54,348 nucleotides of DNA from Hyphomicrobiales bacterium. GTDB lineage: Bacteria > Pseudomonadota > Alphaproteobacteria > Rhizobiales > Beijerinckiaceae. The stretch spans positions 1 through 54,348 of the forward strand of contig CANGQA010000009.1 in the NCBI GenBank assembly GCA_947455995.1. Reading direction: 5' to 3'. Each line of letters begins with the position of its first letter. The first letter of the stretch is position 1. The notes under the pieces are model-generated. The model searched no databases and was not told where the DNA came from. It saw only the letters and a list, made by a program, of their open reading frames with translations. The position numbers and the translations under genes were made by a program. This document shows positions 19,029 to 28,146 of the stretch, one piece after another.

Positions 19029-20396
19029 ATGATGAGCCTAGCCGATGATGAGCAAAACCGATTATCAGCCCGCGCGGCCCGCTATATGCGGGTCGGACTG
19101 CAGGTGGGCGGCGTCGCTGCACGGATGGCTGGCGCGCGGCTGACAGGAACAGGCTTTGGCGAGCATGCCAATGCGGTGTTGCTGACGCAGGCCCTTGGCG
19201 GGCTTAAAGGCCCGTTGATGAAGGTTGCGCAACTGGTGGCGACCATTCCCGATTTGCTGCCTCCCGATTTTGCACAAGAGTTGCAAAAAATCCAAAGCGA
19301 TGCCCCGCCAATGGGTGCTGCATTTGTCAAACGCCGGATGATTGCCGAGTTGGGACCGAATTGGCTGACCCGCTTTGCTCAATTCGATCTTAAACCTTCA
19401 GCTGCGGCATCGTTGGGCCAGGTGCATCGGGCCACCTCACTGGCAGGTGAGGCATTGGCGTGCAAGCTGCAATATCCTGATATGCAATCGGCAGTGGAGG
19501 CCGATCTCAATCAGCTGTCCGTGCTGTTTGCGATGCATCGTCAGATGGATCCGGCAATTAATACCAGTGAAATCGCCAAGGAAATTTCAGAGCGGATTCG
19601 CGAGGAATTGGATTATGTCCGCGAGGCGAAACATGCCGCCTTGTATCAACACATGCTGGCCGAAGAGACATTGGTGCGGGTGCCACATGTGCATCAAGAC
19701 ATCTCGACCGATCGGCTGCTGGTGCTGAATTGGCTGGAAGGCCAGCCTTTGTTGGGGTTCAAGCAGCATGATCTCTCTGTGCGCAACCGCATTGCCACGG
19801 CGATGTTTCAGGCGTGGTGGTTACCGTTCAGCCGTTTTGGCGTGATCCACGGTGATCCTCATTTGGGTAATTATACCGTGTTCGATGAAGGTGCTGAGCC
19901 GGGCGGCATCAATCTGCTGGATTATGGCTGTGTGCGAATCTTCCCGCCACGATTTGTCGGCGGGGTGGTCGATCTGTATCGCGGCTTGCTTGAGAATGAT
20001 CTGGAGCGGGTCACCCATGCCTATGAGACCTGGGGCTTCAAAGGGCTGACCAAGGATTTGATCGAAGTGCTGAATGTTTGGGCGCGGTTTATCTATGCGC
20101 CTTTGCTGGATAATCGGGTGCGCACGGTTGCCGATGGGGTCAGTCCTGCCGCTTATGGACGCAAGGAAGCCTTTACAGTTCATCAGGCGTTGAAAAAGCA
20201 GGGTCCTGTTACCATTCCGCAGGAATTCGTGTTTATGGATCGCGCGGCAATCGGCTTGGGCAGCGTGTTCTTGCATCTCTCTGCCGAATTGAATTTCCAC
20301 AAGCTGTTTGAAAACGCCATGGCTGACTTCTCGGTCGAGGGGGTGACGTTGCGACAATCCCGGGCTTTGGAGGCCGTGGGGCTGATCCCCGCTTGA
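19029..20396 (+). CDS. ABC1/UbiB-family atypical kinase
   Basis: 455-aa member of the ABC1 (AarF/UbiB/COQ8-like) family; relatives support ubiquinone synthesis or lipid homeostasis through ATPase activity. Diagnostic parts are GPLMKVAQLVATIPDLLPPD (equivalent of the KxGQ helix, with Ala for Gly), the Ala-rich loop SAAASLGQVHRA in place of the P-loop, LACKLQYPDM with the ATP-binding Lys, EISERIREELDYVREAKHA, the catalytic HGDPHLGN and metal-binding LDYGCVR. I chose ATG 19029, preceded by AGGG, over a GTG at 19008. No membrane helix is seen at the C-terminus, unlike UbiB itself. Confidence 0.88.
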   Translation: MMSLADDEQNRLSARAARYMRVGLQVGGVAARMAGARLTGTGFGEHANAVLLTQALGGLKGPLMKVAQLVATIPDLLPPDFAQELQKIQSDAPPMGAAFVKRRMIAELGPNWLTRFAQFDLKPSAAASLGQVHRATSLAGEALACKLQYPDMQSAVEADLNQLSVLFAMHRQMDPAINTSEIAKEISERIREELDYVREAKHAALYQHMLAEETLVRVPHVHQDISTDRLLVLNWLEGQPLLGFKQHDLSVRNRIATAMFQAWWLPFSRFGVIHGDPHLGNYTVFDEGAEPGGINLLDYGCVRIFPPRFVGGVVDLYRGLLENDLERVTHAYETWGFKGLTKDLIEVLNVWARFIYAPLLDNRVRTVADGVSPAAYGRKEAFTVHQALKKQGPVTIPQEFVFMDRAAIGLGSVFLHLSAELNFHKLFENAMADFSVEGVTLRQSRALEAVGLIPA

Positions 20397-20447
20397 CCTT
20401 GCGGCCTGCTCGGCTCAGGCTCGTGATCCTGCAAGGAGAACGACCAG

Positions 20448-21062
20448 ATGAGCACACAAAAAAAGACCAGCGGAGAGATTCCGCGTCGACAGGATCAGGA
20501 CCCCGAAGCCATGGCTTTGGTCATTGCTTCAACCGAATTATCGAGTAATAACAAGGAATTATTCGATAAGTGCAATGAAAAGCTGGGTTTCATCCCGAAT
20601 GTTTTGGCTACGTACGCGCACGACAATGCCAAGCTTGAAGCATTTACGCTGTTCTACAATGACCTGATGATGGCGCCTTCCGGCCTGTCGAAACTCGAAC
20701 GGGAGATGATTGCGGTGGCGGTCTCCTCCGAAAATCGCTGCTTCTATTGCCTGACCGCCCACGGTGCCGCGGTGCGGCAATTGTCGGGGGATCCGGTTTT
20801 GGGGGAATTGCTGGTGATGAACTGGCGGGCGGCCGATCTGTCGCCACGCCACCACGCCATGCTGGCCTTTGCCACCAAAATAACCCGTGCATCCTATGAG
20901 ATCGCCGAGGCAGACCGTCAGGTCCTGCGCGATACAGGCATGAGTGACCGCGACATCTGGGATGTGGCAGCCGTGGCCTCGTTCTACAACATGACCAATC
21001 GCATGGCTTCTGCTGTCGATATGCGGCCCAATCTGGCCTATCACGGCCAAGCGCGGGGTTGA
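20448..21062 (+). CDS. Peroxidase-related AhpD-like protein (carboxymuconolactone decarboxylase family)
   Basis: 204-aa protein of the CMD/AhpD superfamily. The redox motif is RCFYCLTAHGAAV (Cys-x-x-Cys-x-x-x-His), and the helix before it is LSKLEREMIAVAVSSEN, as in the family. Members are small alkylhydroperoxidase-like redox proteins, many uncharacterised. A strong ribosome-binding site (AAGGAG) lies 9 bp before the ATG. It follows the ABC1-kinase gene by 51 bp. Function beyond thiol redox chemistry cannot be stated. Confidence 0.88.
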   Translation: MSTQKKTSGEIPRRQDQDPEAMALVIASTELSSNNKELFDKCNEKLGFIPNVLATYAHDNAKLEAFTLFYNDLMMAPSGLSKLEREMIAVAVSSENRCFYCLTAHGAAVRQLSGDPVLGELLVMNWRAADLSPRHHAMLAFATKITRASYEIAEADRQVLRDTGMSDRDIWDVAAVASFYNMTNRMASAVDMRPNLAYHGQARG

Positions 21063-21093
21063 GCGCAAAAAATAGCAAGCGTGCGTTGAGCAC

Positions 21094-21250
21094 AAAAAAA
21101 GAGCCGGCCTGAGCCAGCTCTTGAAGTCTTGGGAGGATACGAAACTCAATCAGAGAGAATGTCATAAGCTGTTGGTGGACCCGGTTCTCAAACCCCCGAT
21201 GCTAGGGGGGGACTGTTATCAGGGGCGAGTACCGGGTCCGAGGCAACACT
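21094..21250 (-). ncRNA. Probable small RNA with long hairpin and U-tract terminator
   Basis: No gene covers this gap. On the minus strand I see a long, well-paired hairpin (21170-21248). Its arms pair TGTTG/CAACA, GGACCCGGT/ACCGGGTCC, CTC/GAG, then CCCCTGAT/ATCGGGGG around a C-rich loop. A single-stranded stretch follows, containing TCCTCCC at 21131-21137, which could pair with Shine-Dalgarno sequences. Last comes a terminator hairpin (21099-21122) ending in seven U. The 5' end is estimated from the hairpin base. It lacks the GGAAGGA-type signature of SRP RNA. Whether it is a divergent 6S RNA or an anti-Shine-Dalgarno sRNA cannot be decided here. Confidence 0.55.
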
Positions 21251-21394
21251 GATCACTATACTCTGCACTGCGGCGATGGATGGGCCAGATCAAGGCGAAA
21301 TCATGATTTTTTGAACTGCCCTGCATTTTTTTAGACTTGTTGGACGCCTATCCTGAAGGCATCATGTGCGGATTGGATCGTGTGAGTGGGGCTG

Positions 21395-21844
21395 ATGATG
21401 AGTGATGCGCTGGAGGAGATCAGCCGCTCGGGGGAAGAGCAAATGCAGCGGAGCGCTGAGCCTGCTCTGATTTTGCCATTGCCTGTGCCCCATGCCACGG
21501 GTGGATCAGTATCAGGGAATCACAGTGCGGTTCCCTCCGCTCCTGCTGTGGTGGCGTTTGACCGGTTTGAACTGCGTGTACTGCTCAATCTCTATGGCCG
21601 GATGGTGGCTGCGGGCGAGTGGCGTGATTATGCTATGGATTTCACTCCGGATCTGGCTATTTTCTCGGTGTTTCGGCGCGCCCATGATGTCCCACTTTAC
21701 CGGGTCGAGAAAAACCCGAAGCTGGCGCGCAAACAGGGGCAATATGTTCTCAAAGGTGCCGCTGGGCAGGTGCTCAAACGCGGCCATGACTTGCAGCTGG
21801 TGCTGCGTTTTCTTGCTAAGCCGGTGAAGCTAGTGGTGGGCTAG
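21395..21844 (+). CDS. DUF2794 domain protein
   Basis: About 149 aa. The conserved part is C-terminal, from VAFDRFELRVLLNLYGRMV through FSVFRRAHDVPLYRVEKNPK to LKRGHDLQLVLRFLAK; this matches DUF2794, a family found mainly in Alphaproteobacteria with no known function. The first 50 residues are poorly conserved and Pro/Ser-rich. The start is uncertain between ATG 21395, ATG 21398 and GTG 21386, none with a strong ribosome-binding site. It stands alone, 150 bp from the sRNA candidate and converging on the Bax-inhibitor gene across a shared terminator. Confidence 0.85.
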   Translation: MMSDALEEISRSGEEQMQRSAEPALILPLPVPHATGGSVSGNHSAVPSAPAVVAFDRFELRVLLNLYGRMVAAGEWRDYAMDFTPDLAIFSVFRRAHDVPLYRVEKNPKLARKQGQYVLKGAAGQVLKRGHDLQLVLRFLAKPVKLVVG

Positions 21845-21875
21845 GGTTTTGTGAGAGGCCAGCCATCCCTCCAAC

Positions 21876-21901
21876 AAAAAGGCCTCGCGAACGAGGCCTT
21901 T
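21876..21901 (-). terminator. Intrinsic terminator of the Bax-inhibitor-1 gene
   Basis: A 10-bp perfect stem AAAGGCCTCG / CGAGGCCTTT with a 4-nt loop, followed on the minus strand by five T. It sits between two convergent genes and may also slow transcription from the plus strand, where only three T follow. Confidence 0.8.
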
Positions 21902-21924
21902 AAGACGTGATATGGTGTCGACGA

Positions 21925-22695
21925 TTAGTCGCTGTTGCGGTTGCCCATCAGGGACAACAGGAACTGGAACATGTTCACAAAATCCAGATACAGCGTCAGG
22001 GCACCCATTACCGACCATTTGGAAATCAGGGTCTGGTCATAGGCCACAGCGTCGTATTCTTCCTTCAGGCGCTGGGTATCCCAAGCCGTCAGGCCTGCGA
22101 AGATCAATACGCCGACGACCGAGATGGCAAACTGCACAGCCGAGCTCTGCATGAAGATGTTGACGAGGCTGGCGATCATGAGGCCGATCAGGCCCATCAC
22201 CAGAAAGCCGCCCATCGCGGAAAGCGACCGCTTGGTCGTATAGCCATACAGTGACGTACCCGCAAACATCAGAGCCGTGATGGCAAACACCTGCACCACG
22301 CTACCGATCTGGTAGATGACGAAGATCGAAGACATCGAAAGGCCCATCGTCGCTGCAAAGGCCCAGAAGGTGCCGAGCAGGCTTGTATAGCTCATCCGCT
22401 CAAAGCGGAAAGAGAGCACGAAGATGAAAGCCAGAGGTGCCAGCATCACCAGCCATTTCAGCGGGCTAAGGTATAGCGCCTGACCCAGTGGGGTCAGAGC
22501 AAGCTTGCCGTTGACCTCATGGGTTGCAGCCATGAATGTCCCCCAAGCCACCAGTCCGGAAATTCCCAGTGCCAGTGTCATGTGGTTGTAAATACCCAGC
22601 ATATAAGTCCGCAGGCCCTGATCATACGTCGCGCGATCAATCGGCGCCGAATAAGCACCCCACGGGGTTGATCCATTTCCATCGAAATTTGACAT
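21925..22695 (-). CDS. Bax inhibitor-1/YccA family membrane protein
   Basis: 256-aa inner-membrane protein with about seven hydrophobic segments, of the BI-1 (TMBIM) family; bacterial members include pH-sensitive calcium-leak channels. Features are YMLGIYNHMTLALGISGLVA (first helix), TSLYGYTTKRSLSAMGGFL, AGLTAWDTQRLKEEYD (the conserved Asp-containing loop) and LYLDFVNMFQFLLSLMGNR at the C-terminus. The ATG at 22695 has AAAGGA upstream and was preferred to one at 22779. It is monocistronic, with its own terminator. Confidence 0.92.
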   Translation of the reverse strand: MSNFDGNGSTPWGAYSAPIDRATYDQGLRTYMLGIYNHMTLALGISGLVAWGTFMAATHEVNGKLALTPLGQALYLSPLKWLVMLAPLAFIFVLSFRFERMSYTSLLGTFWAFAATMGLSMSSIFVIYQIGSVVQVFAITALMFAGTSLYGYTTKRSLSAMGGFLVMGLIGLMIASLVNIFMQSSAVQFAISVVGVLIFAGLTAWDTQRLKEEYDAVAYDQTLISKWSVMGALTLYLDFVNMFQFLLSLMGNRNSD

Positions 22696-22800
22696 CGATT
22701 TATCCTTTAGTTCCCCTCCCGCCTTGATGGCGGCTTGAGGAAAATATGAGTAGATTGTGACCAAATTACAAGTGGTCAAACGCTTTGTTTGGTTTGTTTC

Positions 22801-25356
22801 TTATAAAGAATGCAGATGTCGGGCCGGTTTTTGACCTAAAACCCGCCAAGTGCCGATCAAGCCCAACCCTATTGTGCCGATCACGCCCAGAATTGCCACG
22901 CTGTAAGCCTGTTGCGTCAGTCCGTGATAGCTCAGTTTCATCAGCTTGGTAATAATGGTTTGCGCCAGAATATTCCCCGCAATAAGTCCGAAAATTGCCG
23001 AGAATAGAGCGATGATCGCGTATTCGATCATATAAGAGCGGATCAGCATGGTGCGGGTGGCCCCCAGTGTTTTCAAGATCACCGCATCATAGATTCGTGC
23101 CTGCTGGCCCGCTCCCAATGCACCTGCCAGGACAAGGATGGCCGAAAACAATGTCACAAGGCTTGCGCCGCGAATGGCGGCAATCAGCTTGCCAACCAGC
23201 TCGTCGATTGCTTCAAGTGCATCCTTGACCCTGACAGAAGTAACGCCGGGAAAGCGTGTCGCCACTTTGGACAACAGCCTTGCCTCGTCCACAGCATTGG
23301 CTTCGGGCGGATTGGTCAAGGTCGCCAGGGTGTTGTAGGGCGCACCGGAAAAACTGTTGGGTGAGAAAACCATGACAAAATTGATGCCGAGCGACTGCCA
23401 TTCGATCCGCCGGAAATTGGCAATTCTGGCCTCGATCAAGCGCCCCAAGACGTTCACGGTGATGCGGTCTCCGAGTTTTAGCCCCAGGCCCTTTGCTGCC
23501 TCGCTGTCAAAGGACAGCAAAGGCGGTCCTGCATAATCCTTGGGCCACCATTCTCCCTCGACCACCACCGATCCTTCTGGTGGGCTTGCTGAAAAAGTGA
23601 TGCCGCGATCGCCTTCCAGAACCCATGCAATATCATCGCGCGCTTTGATTTTTTCGGCACGTGTCTCGTTGAGTGCGGTTATGCGTCCGCGCATCATCGG
23701 CACGGTTAGCATTTTGCCCTTCGGAGCCAGTTCAGTGATGAATTGGGTGAAAGGGCCGAGATCATCACGCGGGACATCGATGAAGAAAAAGCTCGGGGCT
23801 TTTTCAGGTAACGATTGACGCAACTGCTGGCGCAACGTGTCGTCAATGCTTGCAATTGTGACCAGAAGTGTCACGCCCAACCCGATGGATAGCACCAGCG
23901 TCGGCGCCAGCGATCCCGGGCGGTGGATGTTGGATAAAGCAAGCCGCCATTCGGTGTTTCGAGCCAGCGGCAAATGTCTGGCCAGCAAGGCCAAAGCCAG
24001 TCCCATGCCGCGCAGGATGATAAAAATTGCACTGGTTGCAACCACCGACCAGATGGCAATCTTGCGGTCATAGGCGAACAGGACGGCCACAGCCGCTAAC
24101 CCCAGGACGGCCAAAATTGTCGCTGCGATATAGCGGCGGCGCGGCCAACGCCATGCAGGTGCAACCTCGTCACGAAATAGCGCTGAGACCGACACGTCAT
24201 GCGCACGGCCCAGGGGCCAAAGCGAGAAGGCCAATACCGCCAGCATGCCGTAGACGATGCCCAGACCTGCCAGCTCGGGATAAACATGCGGCTCAAGCGG
24301 TACAGGCAGATACTGGATTGCAAAAATGGCAATAGCAAAGGGCATGGCCGCGCCGATGGCCAGCCCGATCAGGGTGCCGACCAGTCCCATCCCCATGACC
24401 TCGATCAACGCAAGTGAAAAAACGGTTGCGCCTGATGCGCCGACCGCCTTCATCACCGCCATGGTTTCCCTGCGGCGCTCGACAAAAGCGGCGGTGGCGT
24501 TGGCCACGCCGATGCCGCCGACAATTAGGGCCGTCAAACCAACAAGTGTCAGGAATTGGGTAAAACGTTCCAGGTTGCGGGTGAATTGCGGCGCAGCGTT
24601 GCGGCGATTGCGGATTTCAAAGCCGGCATCGGGAAATAGTTTCGGAATGATAAGGCCCAGCTGGTCCAGCGCGGCATCGGAACGCTCATGCAGGCTGATC
24701 CGCCATGAATGCCGGATCAGCGCATCGGCACGCATCAGGCCTAAGGCTTGCAGAGCCTCCTGCCGCATCAAAAGTCGCGGGCCAAGGCTGAGGCCGCCTG
24801 CCAGCTTGTCCGGCTCTGTCAGCAAAACCGCACGCAATTCAATCGAGGATTCCCCGATCTGCACCCTGTCACCCACTTTCACATTCAGTCGGGCAAACAA
24901 GGCCGAATCGGCCACCGCACCATAGATGCCGTTTGATGCTGCAAGGGCTTGGGCCAGAGCGATGGGTGGGTCAAGCACAACCGCGCCAATAGCCGGATAA
25001 GAGGCATCAACCGCCTTGATTTCGGCAAGGCCTGCGGCTTTGTCTCCAGTACGGACCATCGCCCTGAGGCTCATCAAATATGTCAGGGCACCTTGCTGGT
25101 TGAAAAAGGCCAGTTCCTTGTCGCTGGCTGGCAGTTGCGTCCGGCTGATCGAGATATCGCCTCCCAAAATCTGCCTGCCATGGGTAGCCAATCCGTCACT
25201 GAGCGATTGTGCGATCGAGCCGATGCCGGTTATGGCCGCAACGCCCAGCGCGATACAGCTGATAAAAATACGAAAGCCTGAAAAGCCGCCGCGCAGATTG
25301 CGTGAGGCCAGACGGATCAGGGTTGCGCCCTTTGAAGAGGAGATAAAAGACCTCAT
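22801..25356 (-). CDS. ybbP: ABC transporter permease, YbbP-like (FtsX/MacB fold)
   Basis: 851-aa permease with two FtsX domains and a large periplasmic part between them, the architecture of the YbbP group. The first FtsX domain (about residues 265-385) holds LVGLTALIVGGIGVANATAA and VERRRETMAVMKAVGAS. The second, near the C-terminus, holds ILVLAGALGAGQQARIYDAV and ILKTLGATRTMLIRSYMIEY. Such systems are thought to move lipophilic compounds or lipoproteins across the envelope. It starts 1 bp after the ybbA stop and is clearly co-translated. With tesA divergent, this is the conserved tesA-ybbA-ybbP locus. Confidence 0.92.
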   Translation of the reverse strand: MRSFISSSKGATLIRLASRNLRGGFSGFRIFISCIALGVAAITGIGSIAQSLSDGLATHGRQILGGDISISRTQLPASDKELAFFNQQGALTYLMSLRAMVRTGDKAAGLAEIKAVDASYPAIGAVVLDPPIALAQALAASNGIYGAVADSALFARLNVKVGDRVQIGESSIELRAVLLTEPDKLAGGLSLGPRLLMRQEALQALGLMRADALIRHSWRISLHERSDAALDQLGLIIPKLFPDAGFEIRNRRNAAPQFTRNLERFTQFLTLVGLTALIVGGIGVANATAAFVERRRETMAVMKAVGASGATVFSLALIEVMGMGLVGTLIGLAIGAAMPFAIAIFAIQYLPVPLEPHVYPELAGLGIVYGMLAVLAFSLWPLGRAHDVSVSALFRDEVAPAWRWPRRRYIAATILAVLGLAAVAVLFAYDRKIAIWSVVATSAIFIILRGMGLALALLARHLPLARNTEWRLALSNIHRPGSLAPTLVLSIGLGVTLLVTIASIDDTLRQQLRQSLPEKAPSFFFIDVPRDDLGPFTQFITELAPKGKMLTVPMMRGRITALNETRAEKIKARDDIAWVLEGDRGITFSASPPEGSVVVEGEWWPKDYAGPPLLSFDSEAAKGLGLKLGDRITVNVLGRLIEARIANFRRIEWQSLGINFVMVFSPNSFSGAPYNTLATLTNPPEANAVDEARLLSKVATRFPGVTSVRVKDALEAIDELVGKLIAAIRGASLVTLFSAILVLAGALGAGQQARIYDAVILKTLGATRTMLIRSYMIEYAIIALFSAIFGLIAGNILAQTIITKLMKLSYHGLTQQAYSVAILGVIGTIGLGLIGTWRVLGQKPARHLHSL

Positions 25357-25357
25357 G

Positions 25358-26050
25358 TCAGGCGGTCACAGTGGCAAATGAGTCATGCTCGATCTGACCC
25401 GAACGGAGCCGCACTGTGCGGTCGCAGCGTGCGGCCAGTCCGAGGTCATGGGTCACAAGAATCAGCGTGGTGCCATGCTCTCTTTGGAGTTCGAACAACA
25501 ATTCGACAATATCGGCGCCGGTCGCCTCATCGAGATTTCCAGTGGGTTCATCAGCCACAAGAATAGCCGGGTTGGCGACAATGGCACGGGCCAGCGCCAC
25601 GCGCTGCTGCTCTCCGCCCGACATTTCCGCGGGGTAATGACTCGAGCGTTGCGACAGACCCACCCGCGCGAGTGCGGCGGCCGCGCGTGTTGAAGCGTCC
25701 CTCCCACCGGCCAATTCCAACGGTACCGAGACATTCTCGAGTGCTGTCATGGTGGGGATCAGATGGAAGGATTGAAACACGACACCAATGTGCTTGCCTC
25801 TGAAACGGGCCAGTTGATCCTCGCTCATCTGGGTCAGATCCTGGTTCTGGATGATGATTTCGCCGCTGTCAGGCTGTTCAAGTCCTGCCATGCACATCAG
25901 CAAGGTGGATTTGCCTGAACCCGAGGGTCCAACAAGGCCAAGCGCTTCGCCTTTTATCACATCCAGCGAGATTGATTTGAGAATATGGACTCGCCCCGCA
26001 CCCCGGCCAAGACTTAAATCGACATTGCGTAAAGAAATTGCCTTGACCAT
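25358..26050 (-). CDS. ybbA: ABC transporter ATP-binding protein, YbbA/LolD-like
   Basis: 230-aa ATPase partner of YbbP. Walker A is GPSGSGKSTLL, the Q-loop lies in GVVFQSFHLIPTMTALENV, the signature is MSGGEQQRVALARAI, Walker B is ILVADEPTGNLDEATG, and the switch His is in TLILVTHDLGLA. The start is ATG 26050; a TTG at 26053 directly before it is less likely. It lies 185 bp from the divergent esterase gene, so the shared region should hold both promoters. Confidence 0.93.
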   Translation of the reverse strand: MVKAISLRNVDLSLGRGAGRVHILKSISLDVIKGEALGLVGPSGSGKSTLLMCMAGLEQPDSGEIIIQNQDLTQMSEDQLARFRGKHIGVVFQSFHLIPTMTALENVSVPLELAGGRDASTRAAAALARVGLSQRSSHYPAEMSGGEQQRVALARAIVANPAILVADEPTGNLDEATGADIVELLFELQREHGTTLILVTHDLGLAARCDRTVRLRSGQIEHDSFATVTA

Positions 26051-26235
26051 CAACCTGCCTCAATCCAATAAGATCATATGTGTTAAACACTGCATATTTT
26101 CAATTTGGCTCGTGCCTACCATCGAGTCTGCACTTTTGAATAGCCTGTCTGTTGCGTTTCGTCCTGTGCTATCTCTACGCCTTCCGAGGAGCCCTCGGAT
26201 CATTCGAGCCCCATTAAACGACCAAGGTTATTACG

Positions 26236-26916
26236 ATGCTGTTTTTTCGCCTGTCACGACTTACACTGATGTTCAACATGGCTTTTTTAGGGCTTATTGC
26301 CGCAGCGTTATGGATGCCAGTTCCCGCTATGGCGCAGTCCAAACCGTCGAGGCCCTTAAAAATCGTTGCTTTGGGCGACAGCTTGACCGCGGGCTACCAG
26401 CTCGCCAATGGCGAGGCCTATCCGGATGTGTTGCAAAAGGCGCTGCTTGGTCGTGGAATTCAGGCGGTGGTGGCCAATGCTGGCGTATCGGGTGATACCA
26501 CCTCGGGTGGCTTGGCACGGCTTGATTTCTCTGTCCCTGAGGGCACTGATGCTGTCCTGCTGGAATTGGGTGCCAATGACATGATGCGCGGCGTTGATCC
26601 CGAAATTCCGCGCGCCAGTTTGACCAAAATAATTTTGAAACTCAAAGAACGCCGGATACCGGTCATGCTGTTCGGTATTCCTGCATGGTCGAATGCCGGC
26701 CCCGATTATGCCAAACAATTCAACGCGATCTATCCCGATCTGGCGTTGGTCTATCAGGTTCCGCTCTATCCGTTTTTTCTCGAGGGCCTCATTGGCAATC
26801 GCGATATGATGCTGGCAGATGGCATCCATCCCAGCGCGGCAGGGGTGCGGGAGATGGTCCGTTTGACCCTGCCGCATGTTGAGGCATTTTTACGAAAGCT
26901 GCCGGCCAAGCCGTGA
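26236..26916 (+). CDS. tesA: Arylesterase / thioesterase I-like SGNH hydrolase
   Basis: 226-aa secreted hydrolase. The signal peptide covers about residues 1-34 (ends VPAMAQS). SGNH blocks are ALGDSLTAGYQL (nucleophile Ser), GVSGDTTSGGLARLD (Gly), LELGANDMMRGVDP (Asn) and DGIHPSAAGVREM (Asp and His). This is the TesA family: periplasmic esterase, thioesterase and lysophospholipase activities are known in relatives. Position opposite ybbA-ybbP is conserved in many Proteobacteria and supports the name. Confidence 0.92.
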   Translation: MLFFRLSRLTLMFNMAFLGLIAAALWMPVPAMAQSKPSRPLKIVALGDSLTAGYQLANGEAYPDVLQKALLGRGIQAVVANAGVSGDTTSGGLARLDFSVPEGTDAVLLELGANDMMRGVDPEIPRASLTKIILKLKERRIPVMLFGIPAWSNAGPDYAKQFNAIYPDLALVYQVPLYPFFLEGLIGNRDMMLADGIHPSAAGVREMVRLTLPHVEAFLRKLPAKP

Positions 26917-26995
26917 TTAGCACTGGTTTTGCAACGGAATCTGTGCCAATCGGTGTTGCCCTTTCCTGATCTTGTTAGCGCGGAGTGCTTCTATT

Positions 26996-28045
26996 ATGGA
27001 ATTTCGTACCCTTGGCCGCACCGGCCTGAAGGTAAGCAGTATTTGTCTTGGCACCATGAATATGGGTGAGCAGAATACCGAGACAGAAGGCCATGAACAG
27101 ATGGATTACGCGCTTGAGCGCGGCATCAATTTCTTTGACACGGCAGAGCTTTATCCCGTCCCGCCCAAGGCCGAAACGGTTGGTCGGACAGAAAAGATCA
27201 TTGGCAGCTGGTTCGCCGCCCATAAAAACCGCGATAAAGTGGTCTTGGCTTCCAAAGTGGTGGGTCGCACCCCGATGGACTGGTTCCGTGATCCCAAGGG
27301 TCCGGCTGAACTGAGCAAAGCCCAGATGACCGAGGCGCTGGAAGGCAGTCTGCGCCGCCTTCGCACCGATTATATTGATCTCTACCAGCTGCACTGGCCT
27401 GATCGTCCCATGCCTTGGGGCTCCAACCCGACGCATTTCAAAGCCGATGAAATGAAAGGTGATTTCCATAGTTTTGAGAGCATTCTCGATATCCTCAATG
27501 GCTTCGTGAAAGCCGGCAAAGTCCGCCATGTCGGTTTGTCTAACGAAAGCGCTTGGGGCACGATGAAGTTTCTGATAACGGCTGACCAGCTTGGCTTGCC
27601 ACGGATGGCGTCCATCCAGAATGCCTATTCGCTGATTAACCGCACCTATGAGACCGCTCTGGCTGAAATCAGCTTGCGTGAGGATTGCGGTTTGCTGGCC
27701 TATTCGCCATTGGCGCAGGGCTACCTGACCGGAAAATACCGTATGGGTGCCTTGCCTGACAAATCCCGTAAGGCGCTTTTCAACCGCTTGCAGCGTTATG
27801 AAAAGCCCGGTACCGACGTGGCCATCGAGGCCTATTGGGATCTGGCCCATGAGACCGGACTGTCACTGACCCAGATGGCGCTGGCCTTTGTGACCTCGCG
27901 TCCGTTCGTGACATCCAACATCATCGGCGCGACCACGATGGAACAGCTCAAGACCTGTATCGACTCCGTGAATGTCACGATTACGCCGGAGCTGGAAGCC
28001 AAGATCGACGCGATCCATCAGGTGCATATGAACCCTGCACCATAA
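26996..28045 (+). CDS. Aldo/keto reductase, Tas-like
   Basis: 349-aa NADPH-dependent oxidoreductase with a TIM-barrel fold. Catalytic residues are visible: Asp and Tyr in NFFDTAELYPVP, Lys in VVLASKVVGRTP, His in DLYQLHWPDRPM. The coenzyme-binding end is TSNIIGATTMEQLKTCIDSV. Overall it resembles the Tas / YajO-type group of aldo-keto reductases; the natural substrate is unknown. The start was moved to ATG 26996 (MEFRTLGRTGLKVS), where family homology begins. Confidence 0.92.
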   Translation: MEFRTLGRTGLKVSSICLGTMNMGEQNTETEGHEQMDYALERGINFFDTAELYPVPPKAETVGRTEKIIGSWFAAHKNRDKVVLASKVVGRTPMDWFRDPKGPAELSKAQMTEALEGSLRRLRTDYIDLYQLHWPDRPMPWGSNPTHFKADEMKGDFHSFESILDILNGFVKAGKVRHVGLSNESAWGTMKFLITADQLGLPRMASIQNAYSLINRTYETALAEISLREDCGLLAYSPLAQGYLTGKYRMGALPDKSRKALFNRLQRYEKPGTDVAIEAYWDLAHETGLSLTQMALAFVTSRPFVTSNIIGATTMEQLKTCIDSVNVTITPELEAKIDAIHQVHMNPAP

Positions 28046-28146
28046 GCGGTTCCAACCGCCGGTTGAGAATCGGCCTCTCTCCTTCCATTCTGCGTTTTCA
28101 TTCGTCATGATGTGACCTGGTTGCGTTGAAGGAAGGGGAGGTGGCC

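Noticed and set aside
21094-21250. SRP RNA, tmRNA or RNase P RNA
   Set aside because: The conserved SRP loop, a tRNA-like end and the RNase P core motifs are all missing.
28046-28090. GCGGTT / AACCGC inverted repeat after the aldo/keto reductase as terminator
   Set aside because: The stem is short with a 2-nt loop and no T-run.
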